Below, in pieces: positions 16,728 to 25,150 of a stretch of 64,000 nt of DNA. The stretch's first letter is position 1. Each line of letters begins with the position of its first letter. Source of the DNA: Schumannella soli. GTDB lineage: Bacteria > Actinomycetota > Actinomycetes > Actinomycetales > Microbacteriaceae. A program made the position numbers and the translations under genes. Under the pieces are notes generated by a model. The model did no database searches. It was not told the origin of the DNA and saw nothing but the letters and a program-made list of their open reading frames with translations. Where the stretch lies: contig NZ_VHQG01000001.1 in the NCBI RefSeq assembly GCF_006517435.1, positions 844,207 to 908,206 on the forward strand, written 5' to 3'.

Positions 16728-17546
16728 TCTACCGCCGAGCTTTCGCTCTCCGTGGCACAGAACCATTGCGCCGCGCGCTACCGAGGTTGATAAGCGCACG
16801 ACACCGCACGGGGTCGATCCGCTCAGCGCTCGACGGCGTCGCTGAACAGTGACCGCCGTCACAGAGCTGCACCGCACCTCGCGGCGACGTGACCGACAAC
16901 CCCGCATCGCCGTCGCCGCACTCACCGAAGCAGGTGTCAGCAGTCGCAGGAGCCCCTCGCGCCGCCGACCCGAGACGGGACGGATCGACAACCACGCGCG
17001 ACGCCCGCTTCGTCTGTGTAGCTCCTCCCGCTGCGACTCCCCACCAATACGACAGGTCAGGCCAGCTGCAACCGAGCGCTTCACGAGGAGATCTGACACC
17101 GCCGCTGAGGCCGCGAATCTGCGTCATCGCCGGTCTGACTCAGAGTCCGGTCGCACGATCAGGACTCCCATCCCGGCAACCGGGTCTACAGAGGCCGAAC
17201 CCCCGACCTCGGCGCGCCTCCGCGTTGATCCGAGCACCAACGGAAAGTCGGAGCTCATTACACCGTACGAGAGAGCGCGCAAGCGAACGTCCCGCAATCG
17301 CAGTCACGCCCGCACGCAGCCCCTTCGACCCGGCGAACTATCGAAGACGAGGACCCACACACCGCGGCGATCACGCGTCGAGCTGATCTCGGTACGGACA
17401 CCGCCACCGGATCCTGCCGCCGCAATCCGGTGGGGAGCCACCAACACGGCAACTCGGACGCCGCCATCACACCGCGGCGACAAGCCGCACATGACTTGCC
17501 CGACCGAACGCGACGTCACGAGCGTGATCTTCAACGACGCGCCATC

Positions 17547-17552
17547 TAGCGT
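17547..17552 (+). promoter_or_regulatory. -10 box of a leaderless GNAT transcript
   Basis: TAGCGT fits the actinobacterial TANNNT -10 and lies six bases before the ATG at 17559, which would give a leaderless mRNA. The region 17 bp upstream (GTGATC) is a weak -35. Confidence 0.45.
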
Positions 17553-17558
17553 GGACGC

Positions 17559-18314
17559 ATGACGACGCCGTCGACGCTCGAGTCCGTCTGGCCGCTGTTC
17601 ACACTCCGACTTCGGACGCCCCGACTCGAACTCACCCCCATCCGTGACGAGCACATGCCCGCGCTCGTCGACGCCGCGCTCGCCGGCATCCACCCTCCCG
17701 AACGGATGCCATTCGGAGTGCCGTGGACCGATGCGCCGCCAGCCCGACTCGCCCATGACCTCGCGACCTACCATTGGAGCCGGCGGGCGAAGTCGACGCC
17801 GCAGCTGTGGGCAATCGGATTCACCGTACTGTTGGATGGGCGGCCCATCGGCATCCAGGAGGTCACGGCCGACCAGTTCCTCGACCGCCGCGCGATCACG
17901 AGCGGATCCTGGTTGAGCGCAGCACATCAGGGGAGGGGCTTCGGGCGCGAGATGCGCGCCGCCGTGCTGCTCTTCGCGTTCGATGAGCTCGGCGCTCAGT
18001 ACGCCGAGACCAACGCTCTCGACTGGAACGCCGCGTCACTCGCAGTCTCAGCGCGCCTCGGATACCGGGAAGTCGGACGTCAGCCGACCGAGTCGCGGCC
18101 CGGGGTGCCAGAGACGCAGATCGATCTCCGGGTATCCCGCGCCGAATTCATCCGTCCGCACTGGACACTGACCGTCTCCGGCGCAGAGGCAGCACGTCGC
18201 GAGCTTCTCGAAGATGCCGAGCTCCGGGTTCCCACTGCACCGGGCGAAGAGATCCCTGCCGACGCGAGCATCACCTCGCGATCGACACAGAGATCGGCGA
18301 CCGATCACGAGTGA
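17559..18314 (+). CDS. GNAT-family N-acetyltransferase
   Basis: Likely acetyl-CoA-dependent N-acetyltransferase of the RimJ/RimL-like type. The 251-residue product opens with the RLRTPRLELTPIRDEH segment of this subfamily. Its acetyl-CoA loop is QGRGFGREMRAAVL (about residues 127-140), matching Q/R-x-x-G-x-G/A, and the following ETNALDWNAASLAVSARLGY is the usual RimJ/RimL C-terminal core. A C-terminal extension of about 60 residues is unassigned. The substrate is unknown. It starts without a leader sequence and is convergent with jag, with the parS-containing hairpin between them. Confidence 0.82.
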   Translation: MTTPSTLESVWPLFTLRLRTPRLELTPIRDEHMPALVDAALAGIHPPERMPFGVPWTDAPPARLAHDLATYHWSRRAKSTPQLWAIGFTVLLDGRPIGIQEVTADQFLDRRAITSGSWLSAAHQGRGFGREMRAAVLLFAFDELGAQYAETNALDWNAASLAVSARLGYREVGRQPTESRPGVPETQIDLRVSRAEFIRPHWTLTVSGAEAARRELLEDAELRVPTAPGEEIPADASITSRSTQRSATDHE

Positions 18315-18362
18315 CCGACGTCGTCAATCGGCGCGCGTTCCCAGAACCAGCCGACCGACGAA

Positions 18363-18398
18363 AGCGGGGCGACGTTTCACGTGAAACATCGCCCCGCT
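18363..18398. terminator. 36-bp hairpin with a parS core, between convergent genes
   Basis: AGCGGGGCGA (18363-18372) pairs with TCGCCCCGCT (18389-18398), and the intervening 16 bases are a parS-like palindrome. The whole 36 bp folds into one near-perfect hairpin with a single C/A mismatch. It lies between the ends of the GNAT gene (18314) and jag (18429) and can act as a terminator in both directions; T-runs are short. Confidence 0.75.
18373..18388. other. parS site 4 (one mismatch)
   Basis: CGTTTCACGTGAAACA differs from consensus parS only at its first base. It forms the inner part of the 36-bp hairpin. Confidence 0.85.
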
Positions 18399-18428
18399 CG
18401 AGTCGATCCCGCCGCAACGGGGGAGTGT

Positions 18429-18959
18429 TCAGGCCTTGCGCACCACCGTGTGACGATCGCGGCCTTCGCCCTCGGACTCCGAGGTGTATCCCCGCTCACC
18501 GACCAGGTCATGAACGAGCTTCCGCTCGTAGCTCGACATCGGCGGCAGCGACGCCGACGCGGCGCCGGCCTCGATGCGCGCGACCGCGGCATCCACCAGC
18601 GCGCTCAGCTCGTCGGCGCGGGCGTCGCGCGAACCGCCCACATCGAGGATCAGACGTGAGAAGCGACCGGTCTTGCTCTGCACCGCGAGGCGCGTGAGCT
18701 CCTGCAGCGCCGAGACGGTGTCGGGCTTGGACAGCGTCTGGAGCGCGTCGGCCTCGTCCGAGCTGACCGAGAGATAGGCACGACCGGCGCGCACGTCGAT
18801 GTCGAGGTCACCGTCGAGATCGGCGATGTCGAGCAGCTCCTCGATGTAGTCGGCGGCGATGTCGCCCTCCTCGACCAGCTGCTGCTCGGTGTCGGTCGCC
18901 GATTCCGGCGCCTCGGCCGTCGTCGTCTCGTCCTGCACGGTCGTGTTCTCGTCGGTCAT
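18429..18959 (-). CDS. jag: Jag/KhpB-family R3H RNA-binding protein
   Basis: RNA-binding protein of the Jag/KhpB family, linked in other bacteria to cell-division and envelope regulation and often encoded next to yidC. The 176-residue product has an acidic N-terminal tail, a KH-like region (about 60-110) and a C-terminal R3H domain ending SSYERKLVHDLVGERGYTSE (from about 140). It overlaps yidC by 4 bp (ATGA), so translation is coupled. It is the last gene of the rpmH-rnpA-yidD-yidC-jag operon. Confidence 0.9.
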   Translation of the reverse strand: MTDENTTVQDETTTAEAPESATDTEQQLVEEGDIAADYIEELLDIADLDGDLDIDVRAGRAYLSVSSDEADALQTLSKPDTVSALQELTRLAVQSKTGRFSRLILDVGGSRDARADELSALVDAAVARIEAGAASASLPPMSSYERKLVHDLVGERGYTSESEGEGRDRHTVVRKA

Positions 18960-19948
18960 CGCTTGTTCCCACCGCTCTTCTTGGCGCGCGACTTGCCCAC
19001 CGGCTGCTGCCGCTGAGTCGTCGCCTTCTTGGTCTCCAGCTCGGCCGCCTCCGCCGCCTCGAGCGCCGCCGCATCCTCACCCATCTTGCGACGGGCGCGC
19101 TTCGCGAGGCGCGCCTCGCGAGCAAGCGCCGCCTCGCTGCCCGGGGTCGGCATATTCCGGATCACCAGGAACTGCTGGATCATCGTCCAGACGTTCGAGG
19201 TCAGCCAGTAGAACATGACGCCGATGGGGAAGGCGAAGCCCGAGAACGCGAAGACCAGCGGCAGGATGTACAGCAGGATGCGCTGCTGCCGGAACATCGG
19301 GCTCTCCTTCATCTCCGGCGACTGGTTCTTCGCCATGATCTGAAGCTGAGTGACGAACTGCGAGGCGGTCATCGCGATGACCATGAGGCCGGCGAGGATG
19401 ACGACGGGCCACAGCACGGGGTTGTGCTCGAGAGCCGACTGGATGCTGAACTTCAGCCCCGCTCCGGGGAAGAGCTCGGCGTTGTAGAACTGGTCGGAGA
19501 GCTCGCGGGTGAGGAGGCCGACACCCGCCTTGTCGTTGCGGGCCTCGTTGAGCACCGAGAACAGGCTGAAGAAGATCGGCATCTGGATCAGCAGCGGCAG
19601 GCAGGACGAGAACGGCGACGTGCCCGCCTTGCGGTACAGCTCCATGGTCTCGCGCTGCATGGCCTCGCGCGAGAACTGGTCCTTCTTGCCCTTGTACTTG
19701 TCCTGGATCTTCTTGAGCTGCGGCGCGACCTCGAGCATCTTGCGCTGGCTCTTGATCTGGCGCACGAAGATCGGGATGAGCAGGGCGCGCACGACGAGCA
19801 CGAGGCCGACGATCGAGAGAACCCAGGTGAGACCCGCGGCGGGGTTCATGCCGAGGGTCGTGAGAAGCCAGTGGAATCCGACCAGGAGCGCCTCGATCAC
19901 CCATTTGATGGGTGTCAGCAGCGTCTGGAAGAAGGAGCCGATATCCAT
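18956..19948 (-). CDS. yidC: Membrane protein insertase YidC
   Basis: Inserts membrane proteins alone or with SecYEG. The 330-residue product is the short actinobacterial form without the large periplasmic domain of proteobacteria. It shows about five transmembrane helices, including LTWVLSIVGLVLVVRALLIP and the segment after FQQR-type loops, a conserved Arg in the first core helix (VVRALLIP) and a basic, Lys/Arg-rich C-terminal tail that could contact ribosomes. The start is ATG 19948, 9 bp after yidD. Confidence 0.95.
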   Translation of the reverse strand: MDIGSFFQTLLTPIKWVIEALLVGFHWLLTTLGMNPAAGLTWVLSIVGLVLVVRALLIPIFVRQIKSQRKMLEVAPQLKKIQDKYKGKKDQFSREAMQRETMELYRKAGTSPFSSCLPLLIQMPIFFSLFSVLNEARNDKAGVGLLTRELSDQFYNAELFPGAGLKFSIQSALEHNPVLWPVVILAGLMVIAMTASQFVTQLQIMAKNQSPEMKESPMFRQQRILLYILPLVFAFSGFAFPIGVMFYWLTSNVWTMIQQFLVIRNMPTPGSEAALAREARLAKRARRKMGEDAAALEAAEAAELETKKATTQRQQPVGKSRAKKSGGNKR

Positions 19949-19957
19949 AGGGGAGGG

Positions 19958-20290
19958 TCAGGCCTTTCCTGTTCCCGCGACGACGAATCCGAAGCGGGTG
20001 ATGCGGTAGCGGGGTGGTGCGAAGTGGCCGGGAACGTCATCGACGCCGCCGGCGGCCCACGGGTGGCAGCGGGCGATGCGCTTCGAGCCGAGCCAGACGC
20101 CGCGGATGACGCCGTGACGCTGGATCGCTTCGAGAGCGTAGGCCGAGCAGCTGGGGTAGTACCGGCAGACCTGACCGTAGAGCGGGGAGATGACCGCGCG
20201 GTAGATGCGGAGGATCACGACGCAGACATTCCGCGGCACCAGCATCGCCGTCGTCAGCACGCTGCGGGCAGGTGAGACCTCGCCAGTCAT
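19958..20290 (-). CDS. yidD: Membrane protein insertion efficiency factor YidD
   Basis: Small membrane-associated protein that aids YidC/SecYEG insertion. The 110-residue product has the family signature [19 protein letters not shown] with conserved cysteines, then [12 protein letters not shown] and a conserved RIARCHPW segment. Its start overlaps rnpA by 4 bp. The order rpmH-rnpA-yidD-yidC is conserved across bacteria. Confidence 0.93.
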   Translation of the reverse strand: MTGEVSPARSVLTTAMLVPRNVCVVILRIYRAVISPLYGQVCRYYPSCSAYALEAIQRHGVIRGVWLGSKRIARCHPWAAGGVDDVPGHFAPPRYRITRFGFVVAGTGKA

Positions 20291-20628
20291 GAGCGGATCA
20301 GCTTCCCGACCAGGGCGCCGCGCATGTCGTCGCGGATCGTGGTCCAGTCCTGCTCGGCGCTGCCGGGGAGCGCACGCACTACGACGTCGCCGCCTCGGGC
20401 GCCCTCATCCACCAGTTCTCGCCCGATCGCACGAAACCGCCGGCGCAGCTTGTTGCGGTGCACGGCGGTTCCGACGGCTCGGGTGATGATGAACCCGAAG
20501 CGAGCTGGATGGTCGTCTCCGAGCTCGATGCGGTGGTACACCGCGATCGGCGTAGACATCCGGCGACCGCGACGCACGGCTCGACGGAATTCGTCGGCGG
20601 TGATGACGCGGTTGGCCCGGGCGAGCAC
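20287..20628 (-). CDS. rnpA: Ribonuclease P protein component
   Basis: Protein subunit that helps the RNase P RNA process pre-tRNA 5' ends. The 113-residue basic product has the family signature [15 protein letters not shown] (about 57-71), the RNR motif region. The start is GTG at 20628. It lies 19 bp after rpmH and overlaps yidD by 4 bp. Confidence 0.94.
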   Translation of the reverse strand: MLARANRVITADEFRRAVRRGRRMSTPIAVYHRIELGDDHPARFGFIITRAVGTAVHRNKLRRRFRAIGRELVDEGARGGDVVVRALPGSAEQDWTTIRDDMRGALVGKLIRS

Positions 20629-20647
20629 GGAGTCGACCGGTGAGGTC

Positions 20648-20785
20648 TTACGCGCTGAGCTCGGTACGGCCCTTGCGACGGCGGTTCGCCAGGATCGCGC
20701 GGCCGGCGCGGGTGCGCATGCGCAGACGGAAGCCGTGCACCTTGGCGCGGCGGCGGTTGTTCGGCTGGAAGGTTCGCTTGCTCAT
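20648..20785 (-). CDS. rpmH: 50S ribosomal protein L34
   Basis: Very short basic ribosomal protein of 45 residues: starts [19 protein letters not shown] and continues with the [19 protein letters not shown] core. ATG 20785 gives the standard L34 N-terminus, so the longer upstream frame is not used. It is the first gene of the operon towards jag and is driven by a strong promoter at 20875-20903. Confidence 0.97.
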   Translation of the reverse strand: MSKRTFQPNNRRRAKVHGFRLRMRTRAGRAILANRRRKGRTELSA

Positions 20786-20874
20786 AGTCGTATCTCCGTT
20801 GCCCGGCGACGCGGAACGACCGGGAAGAAATGGGAACGGGCCCGCGTACACGCGAGTCCGAAGTCAACCGGGTT

Positions 20875-20903
20875 AATCTAGCCCGCCGAGCCGCTTCGGT
20901 CAA
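20875..20903 (-). promoter_or_regulatory. rpmH operon promoter
   Basis: On the minus strand, -35 TTGACC (20898-20903) and -10 TAGATT (20875-20880) are separated by exactly 17 bp, a near-consensus housekeeping promoter. It would leave a leader of about 85 bases before rpmH. Confidence 0.8.
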
Positions 20904-21121
20904 AAGGGCTCCGGGTCAACCCTGCATCCTCTACCCGATCTGCGCCCAGCACTGGCAGCGACGCGCCGCATCGACCTAGGGTGATCCGAAGTCGCGCGAC
21001 CCCCGGTCGCGACCGTCTCGCGTTTCCACAGCAACCCACAACCGTGGATAATCCTGTGGATAACCCTGCGCGCCCGACGCGTCGCGGGCGGAGTTCTCAG
21101 GTCCACAGCGCGAAAGGCACC
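20904..21121 (+). promoter_or_regulatory. dnaA promoter region with DnaA boxes
   Basis: Two DnaA boxes on the same strand, CGTGGATAA (21043-21051) and TGTGGATAA (21055-21063), lie 60-80 bp before dnaA. GATAAT (21047-21052) within the first box could be a -10, with TTTCCA (21023-21028) upstream; TAGGGT (20977-20982) is another candidate. Box-promoter overlap suggests DnaA autoregulation, as known in other bacteria. Confidence 0.65.
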
Positions 21122-22543
21122 ATGTCCGACATCGATCCCACCCTCCAGCTCTGGCGCGCAGTGCGAGAGCACCTGGAGGAGGATCACCGGATCACCCCGC
21201 AGCTGCACGGCTTCCTCAATCTGGTGGAGCCGAAGGGCGTGCTCGCCGGCACCATCTACCTCGAGGTGCCGAACGACCTGACGCGCTCGATGCTCGAGCA
21301 GCGCATCCGCGTTCCGCTGCTGGAGGCCCTCTCGAGCGTGGAGGTCGATGACGCCGACGAGGTCACGAACTTCGCGATCGTGGTCAATCCCGAGATCCAC
21401 ACCGAGGTGCTCAAACCGGTGACGCCCGCTGTCGCCGATCGTGATCGCGAACCCCGCCACTCGGCGGCCGAGGCTCCCGTCGTCGAGACCAGTCGTCGCT
21501 CCGACAGCCGGCTCAACGCCAAGTACAACTTCGACAACTTCGTCATCGGCGGGTCGAACCGCTTCGCGCACGCCGCCGCGGTCGCCGTGGCCGAGGCGCC
21601 GGCGAAGGCCTACAACCCGCTGTTCATCTACGGCGACTCGGGTCTGGGAAAGACGCATCTGCTGCACGCGATCGGCCACTACGCCGAGAACCTCTACCCC
21701 GGCATCCGGGTGCGCTATGTGAGCTCGGAGGAGTTCACGAACGACTTCATCAACTCGATCGCGAACAACCGCTCGTCGCAGTTCCAGTCGCGCTACCGCG
21801 ACATCGACATCCTGCTGATCGACGACATCCAGTTCCTGCAGCGCGCGGTGGAGACGCAGGAGGCGTTCTTCCACACGTTCAACACGCTGCACGATCACTC
21901 CAAGCAGGTCGTGATCACGAGCGATCTCGCGCCGAAGCATCTGACGGGCTTCGAGGATCGGATGCGCTCGCGCTTCGAGTGGGGCCTCATCACCGACGTG
22001 CAGGTGCCCGACCGCGAGACCCGCATCGCGATCCTGCGCAAGAAGGCGCAGAGCGAGCGGCTGCAGGTGCCCGACGAGATCCTCGAGTACATGGCGACGA
22101 AGGTGTCGTCGAACATCCGCGAGCTCGAGGGCACCCTCATCCGCGTCACCGCCTTCGCCTCGCTCAACAAGACGCCGATCGATCTGCAGCTCGTGCAGAC
22201 GGTTCTGAAGGATCTGATCACGCTCGACGAGGACAACGTCATCTCGCCGGTCGACATCATCAACAACACCGCCGACTACTTCAAGCTGACGGTGGATGAC
22301 CTCTACGGCTCGAGCCGTTCGCAGGCGATCGCGACGGCGCGGCAGATCGCGATGTACCTGTGCCGCGAGCTGACGAGCCTGTCGCTGCCGAAGATCGGGC
22401 AGCTGTTCGGCAACCGCGATCACACGACGGTGATGTACGCGAACAAGAAGATCAGCGAGCTCATGAAGGAGCGTCGCTCGATCTACAACCAGGTCACCGA
22501 GCTGACGAACCGCATCAAGCAGGAGCAGCGCTACAAGATCTGA
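21122..22543 (+). CDS. dnaA: Chromosomal replication initiator DnaA
   Basis: AAA+ initiator that binds DnaA boxes and melts oriC. The 473-residue product has the N-terminal helicase-loading domain I (1-85), a short variable domain II, and the AAA+ domain with Walker A in GDSGLGKTHLLHAI and Walker B in ILLIDDIQFL. The C-terminal DNA-binding domain IV contains the conserved GNRDHTTVMYANKKI signature. Domain II is much shorter than in Streptomyces. ATG 21122 follows GAAAGG. It is preceded by two DnaA boxes and followed by oriC. Confidence 0.97.
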   Translation: MSDIDPTLQLWRAVREHLEEDHRITPQLHGFLNLVEPKGVLAGTIYLEVPNDLTRSMLEQRIRVPLLEALSSVEVDDADEVTNFAIVVNPEIHTEVLKPVTPAVADRDREPRHSAAEAPVVETSRRSDSRLNAKYNFDNFVIGGSNRFAHAAAVAVAEAPAKAYNPLFIYGDSGLGKTHLLHAIGHYAENLYPGIRVRYVSSEEFTNDFINSIANNRSSQFQSRYRDIDILLIDDIQFLQRAVETQEAFFHTFNTLHDHSKQVVITSDLAPKHLTGFEDRMRSRFEWGLITDVQVPDRETRIAILRKKAQSERLQVPDEILEYMATKVSSNIRELEGTLIRVTAFASLNKTPIDLQLVQTVLKDLITLDEDNVISPVDIINNTADYFKLTVDDLYGSSRSQAIATARQIAMYLCRELTSLSLPKIGQLFGNRDHTTVMYANKKISELMKERRSIYNQVTELTNRIKQEQRYKI

Positions 22544-22990
22544 TCCCCCCGACGCGCCCGGGCGACAGGTTTCCACCCCCCGAAGACGGGGTTAACGCTC
22601 ACAGTGTGGAAGACCTGTGGATAACTGTGGAGAACCGCCGCTCAGGATGTGAGCGTTAAGCGGGATCCTGTGGAGAGTGCGGAACGACACGAATCCCCGT
22701 CCACATCCGAGGGCTCGGCTCTCGACAGTCCGCTCACAACTTCCACGGTTGTAGTTCCCTGCTTAACGCGGCTATCCACCGAGTTATCCACATTCTCCAC
22801 AGCTGTTAAGAAGATGACAGAGACAGATATCCGATTCGCGAATCCACAACCTCGACCCGATCGGATCGACTCGGGCCGGCGCTGAGCGCCTCAGCTCGCT
22901 GTTCACAAGCCGAGCAGGCCTCCCCGTGTGACAGGATCGCTCTGCAAACATCGTTCGATCACCGTCATCCGGGGACAGGGAGTGCCTCTC
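22544..22990. other. oriC: Chromosomal replication origin oriC (dnaA-dnaN gap)
   Basis: The gap holds two opposed groups of DnaA boxes. The left group reads forward: TGTGGAAGA (22605), perfect TGTGGATAA (22616-22624), TGTGGAGAA (22626-22634) and TGTGGAGAG (22669). The right group reads in reverse: CTATCCACC (22772-22780), perfect TTATCCACA (22784-22792) and TTCTCCACA (22793-22801). The right group is followed by the least GC-rich stretch (about 22805-22840), a candidate unwinding element. Position and content fit oriC; the window is centred on it by gene order. Confidence 0.88.
22592..22659. repeat. 12-bp inverted repeat flanking oriC DnaA boxes
   Basis: TTAACGCTCACA (22592-22603) and TGTGAGCGTTAA (22648-22659) are perfect reverse complements 44 bp apart, enclosing the TGTGGATAA/TGTGGAGAA boxes. 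A third partial copy, CTTAACGC, occurs at 22762-22769. They are not DnaA boxes and could bind another origin regulator. Confidence 0.7.
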
Positions 22991-24136
22991 GTGAAGTTCC
23001 AGGTCAACCGCGACGTCTTCGCCGAGGCGGTCTCGTTCGCGGTGAAGCTGCTCCCGCAGCGCACGACGCAGCCGATCCTCAGCGGAGTGCTGCTCAGCGC
23101 CGAAGACGGGTCGCTCACCCTCTCGTCGTTCGACTACGAGGTGTCGTCGCAGACCGAGATCCCCTCCGAGGTGGATGAGGCCGGCACCGCGCTCGTCTCC
23201 GGTCGCCTGCTCGCCGACATCGCGAGCCGTCTGCCGAACGCCCCCGTGGTCTTCGAGAAGATCGACAACAAGATCGCGGTGAGCTGCGGCTCGGCCCGCT
23301 TCACGCTGCTGAGCATGCCGGTCGAGGAGTACCCGACCCTGCCCCAGGTCAGCGAGCAGACCGGCGTGCTGCCGGCCGACGACTTCGCCGCCGCCGTCGC
23401 GCAGGTCGCGGTCGCCGCGTCGCGCGACGACGTCACCCCGGTCATCACCGGCGTGCAGCTCGAGGTCGGCGAGAACTCGCTCTCGCTCGTCGCGACCGAC
23501 CGCTACCGCGTCGCCATCCGCGCGATCGACTGGGATTCCGGGCAGAACTCGGCGGAGGGCACAACCGCCCTGGTGCCCGCGCGCACGCTGAGCGAGATCG
23601 GCAAGACCTTCGGTCATGCCGGCACCGTGTCGGTGTCGATCGTGCGCGGCGACGACCGCGAGCTCATCGCCTTCAGCAGCGAGAAGCGCACCGTGACCTC
23701 GCTGCTCATCAAGGGCAACTTCCCGCCCGTGCGCCGGCTCTTCCCCGACACGGTCGACAACTACGCGGTGCTCAACACCGCCGAGCTGGTGGATGCGGTG
23801 CGTCGCGTCGCGCTCGTGCTCGAGCGCGAGGCCGCGCTGCGCTTCAGCTTCTCGATCGACGGACTCACCCTCGAGGCCGCCGGCGCCGAGCAGGCCCAGG
23901 CCTCCGAGACGATCGACGCCCACCTGCACGGCGAGGACACGGTCGTCTCGCTCAAGCCGTCGTTCCTGCTCGACGCGCTGAGCGCGGTGCACTCCGAGTT
24001 CGTGCGCGTCTCGTTCACGAAGACCGAGAACCCGAACAAGCCGGGCCCGGTGCTCATCACGAGCCAGTCGTCGAAGGACCAGCCGGGCAGCGACGACTAC
24101 AAGTACCTGCTGCAGCCGAACCTGCTGCTGCGCTGA
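22991..24136 (+). CDS. dnaN: DNA polymerase III beta sliding clamp
   Basis: Ring-shaped clamp that tethers DNA polymerase. The 381-residue product has the three-domain clamp layout, starting VKFQVNRDVFAEAVSFAVKL and ending with the conserved YKYLLQPNLLLR. GTG 22991 is chosen because it gives the usual N-terminus and lies eight bases after CAGGGAG; GTG 22982 in frame is an alternative. It follows oriC in the standard dnaA-dnaN order. Confidence 0.96.
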   Translation: MKFQVNRDVFAEAVSFAVKLLPQRTTQPILSGVLLSAEDGSLTLSSFDYEVSSQTEIPSEVDEAGTALVSGRLLADIASRLPNAPVVFEKIDNKIAVSCGSARFTLLSMPVEEYPTLPQVSEQTGVLPADDFAAAVAQVAVAASRDDVTPVITGVQLEVGENSLSLVATDRYRVAIRAIDWDSGQNSAEGTTALVPARTLSEIGKTFGHAGTVSVSIVRGDDRELIAFSSEKRTVTSLLIKGNFPPVRRLFPDTVDNYAVLNTAELVDAVRRVALVLEREAALRFSFSIDGLTLEAAGAEQAQASETIDAHLHGEDTVVSLKPSFLLDALSAVHSEFVRVSFTKTENPNKPGPVLITSQSSKDQPGSDDYKYLLQPNLLLR

Positions 24137-24240
24137 GCCGGGGCTCGCCCGGCATCCACCACCACCCGGAGCGACCCCCTGCTGACCCGATCAGCATCGA
24201 GCCACTCGAGAGACGGCGACCGGCGTCGCCAGCTAGGAGC

Positions 24241-25128
24241 ATGATGCACATCGGACTGGTCGGCCTCGGCAAGATGGGCGGCAATATGCGCGAGCGGCTG
24301 CGCCGCGGCGGCGTGGAGGTCACCGGCTACGACCCGAACCCGGCCGTGACGGATGTGCCCGATCTGACGGCACTCATGGCCGCCGTTCCCGCCCCGCGTC
24401 TGATCTGGATCATGGTTCCCTCGGGTGCGGTGACCGACAAGGTCGTCACCGATCTGCTCGAGGTCATGGACGAGGGCGATCTGCTCATCGACGGCGGCAA
24501 CTCGCGCTTCGTCGACGACGCCCGTCACGCCGAGCAGGCCGCCGCGAAGGGCGTGCGCTACGCCGACTGCGGCGTCTCGGGCGGCATCTGGGGTCTCGAC
24601 AACGGCTACGGACTCATGGCCGGCGGCGAGAAGGCCGACATCGAGTTCGCCGCGCCGGTCTTCGACGCGCTGCGCCCGGAGGGTCCGCGCGCGGAGGGCT
24701 TCGTGCACGCCGGCCCGATCGGCGCCGGCCACTACGCGAAGATGGTGCACAACGGCATCGAGTACGCGCAGATGCAGGCCCTCGCCGAGGGCTACGAGCT
24801 GCTCGCCGCCCGCAGCGACCTCATTCACGACGTCACCGGCGTCTTCGAGGCCTGGCAGCGTGGCACCGTCGTGCGCAGCTGGCTGCTCGACCTCCTGGTC
24901 AAGGCCCTCAAGGAGGACCCGGGTCTGGATGACATCGAGGGCTTCGTCGAAGACTCGGGCGAGGGCCGCTGGACCGTGCAGGAGGCGCTCGACCACGCGG
25001 TGCCGATGCCCGCGATCTCGGCGTCGATCTTCGCGCGCTTCGTCTCGCGCCAGGAGGACTCGCCCTCGATGAAGGCCGTCGCCGCGCTGCGCAAGCAGTT
25101 CGGCGGGCACGCGGTGCGCTCGGCGTGA
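24241..25128 (+). CDS. gnd: 6-phosphogluconate dehydrogenase, decarboxylating (short form)
   Basis: Oxidises 6-phosphogluconate to ribulose 5-phosphate and CO2. The 295-residue product is the short GndA/YqeC-like form. It has the nucleotide-binding GLVGLGKMGGNM motif, then IDGGNSRFVDD, GVSGGIWGLDNGYGLMAGG and the catalytic GHYAKMVHNGIEYAQMQ with Lys and His. The residue after the second beta strand is Asp (YDPNP), which favours NAD over NADP. ATG 24241 follows TAGGAGC. Its position between dnaN and recF is common in actinobacteria. Confidence 0.93.
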   Translation: MMHIGLVGLGKMGGNMRERLRRGGVEVTGYDPNPAVTDVPDLTALMAAVPAPRLIWIMVPSGAVTDKVVTDLLEVMDEGDLLIDGGNSRFVDDARHAEQAAAKGVRYADCGVSGGIWGLDNGYGLMAGGEKADIEFAAPVFDALRPEGPRAEGFVHAGPIGAGHYAKMVHNGIEYAQMQALAEGYELLAARSDLIHDVTGVFEAWQRGTVVRSWLLDLLVKALKEDPGLDDIEGFVEDSGEGRWTVQEALDHAVPMPAISASIFARFVSRQEDSPSMKAVAALRKQFGGHAVRSA

Positions 25129-25150
25129 TCCCGGCCCCGGCGGGGTCGTC

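Larger units (their letters stand above)
16177..17558. other. Gene-free 1.4-kb segment carrying two parS sites
   Basis: No open frame here looks like a protein: all are Arg/Pro/Ser/Thr-rich, lack ribosome binding sites and match no family I know. Base use is less strongly G/C at third positions than in neighbouring genes. The segment holds perfect parS sites at 16343 and 16712. In related actinobacteria rsmG and jag are normally close together, so this stretch and the GNAT gene look like an insertion or expansion. I see no tRNA, SRP or RNase P RNA in it. Confidence 0.6.

Noticed and set aside
16849-17562. A 237-codon plus-strand frame in the gene-free segment
   Set aside because: Ser/Arg/Thr/Pro-rich, no ribosome binding site, no family, and it overlaps the GNAT promoter.
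20981-21121. DnaA starting 47 codons upstream
   Set aside because: That part overlaps the DnaA boxes and is not conserved in type; ATG 21122 gives the normal N-terminus.
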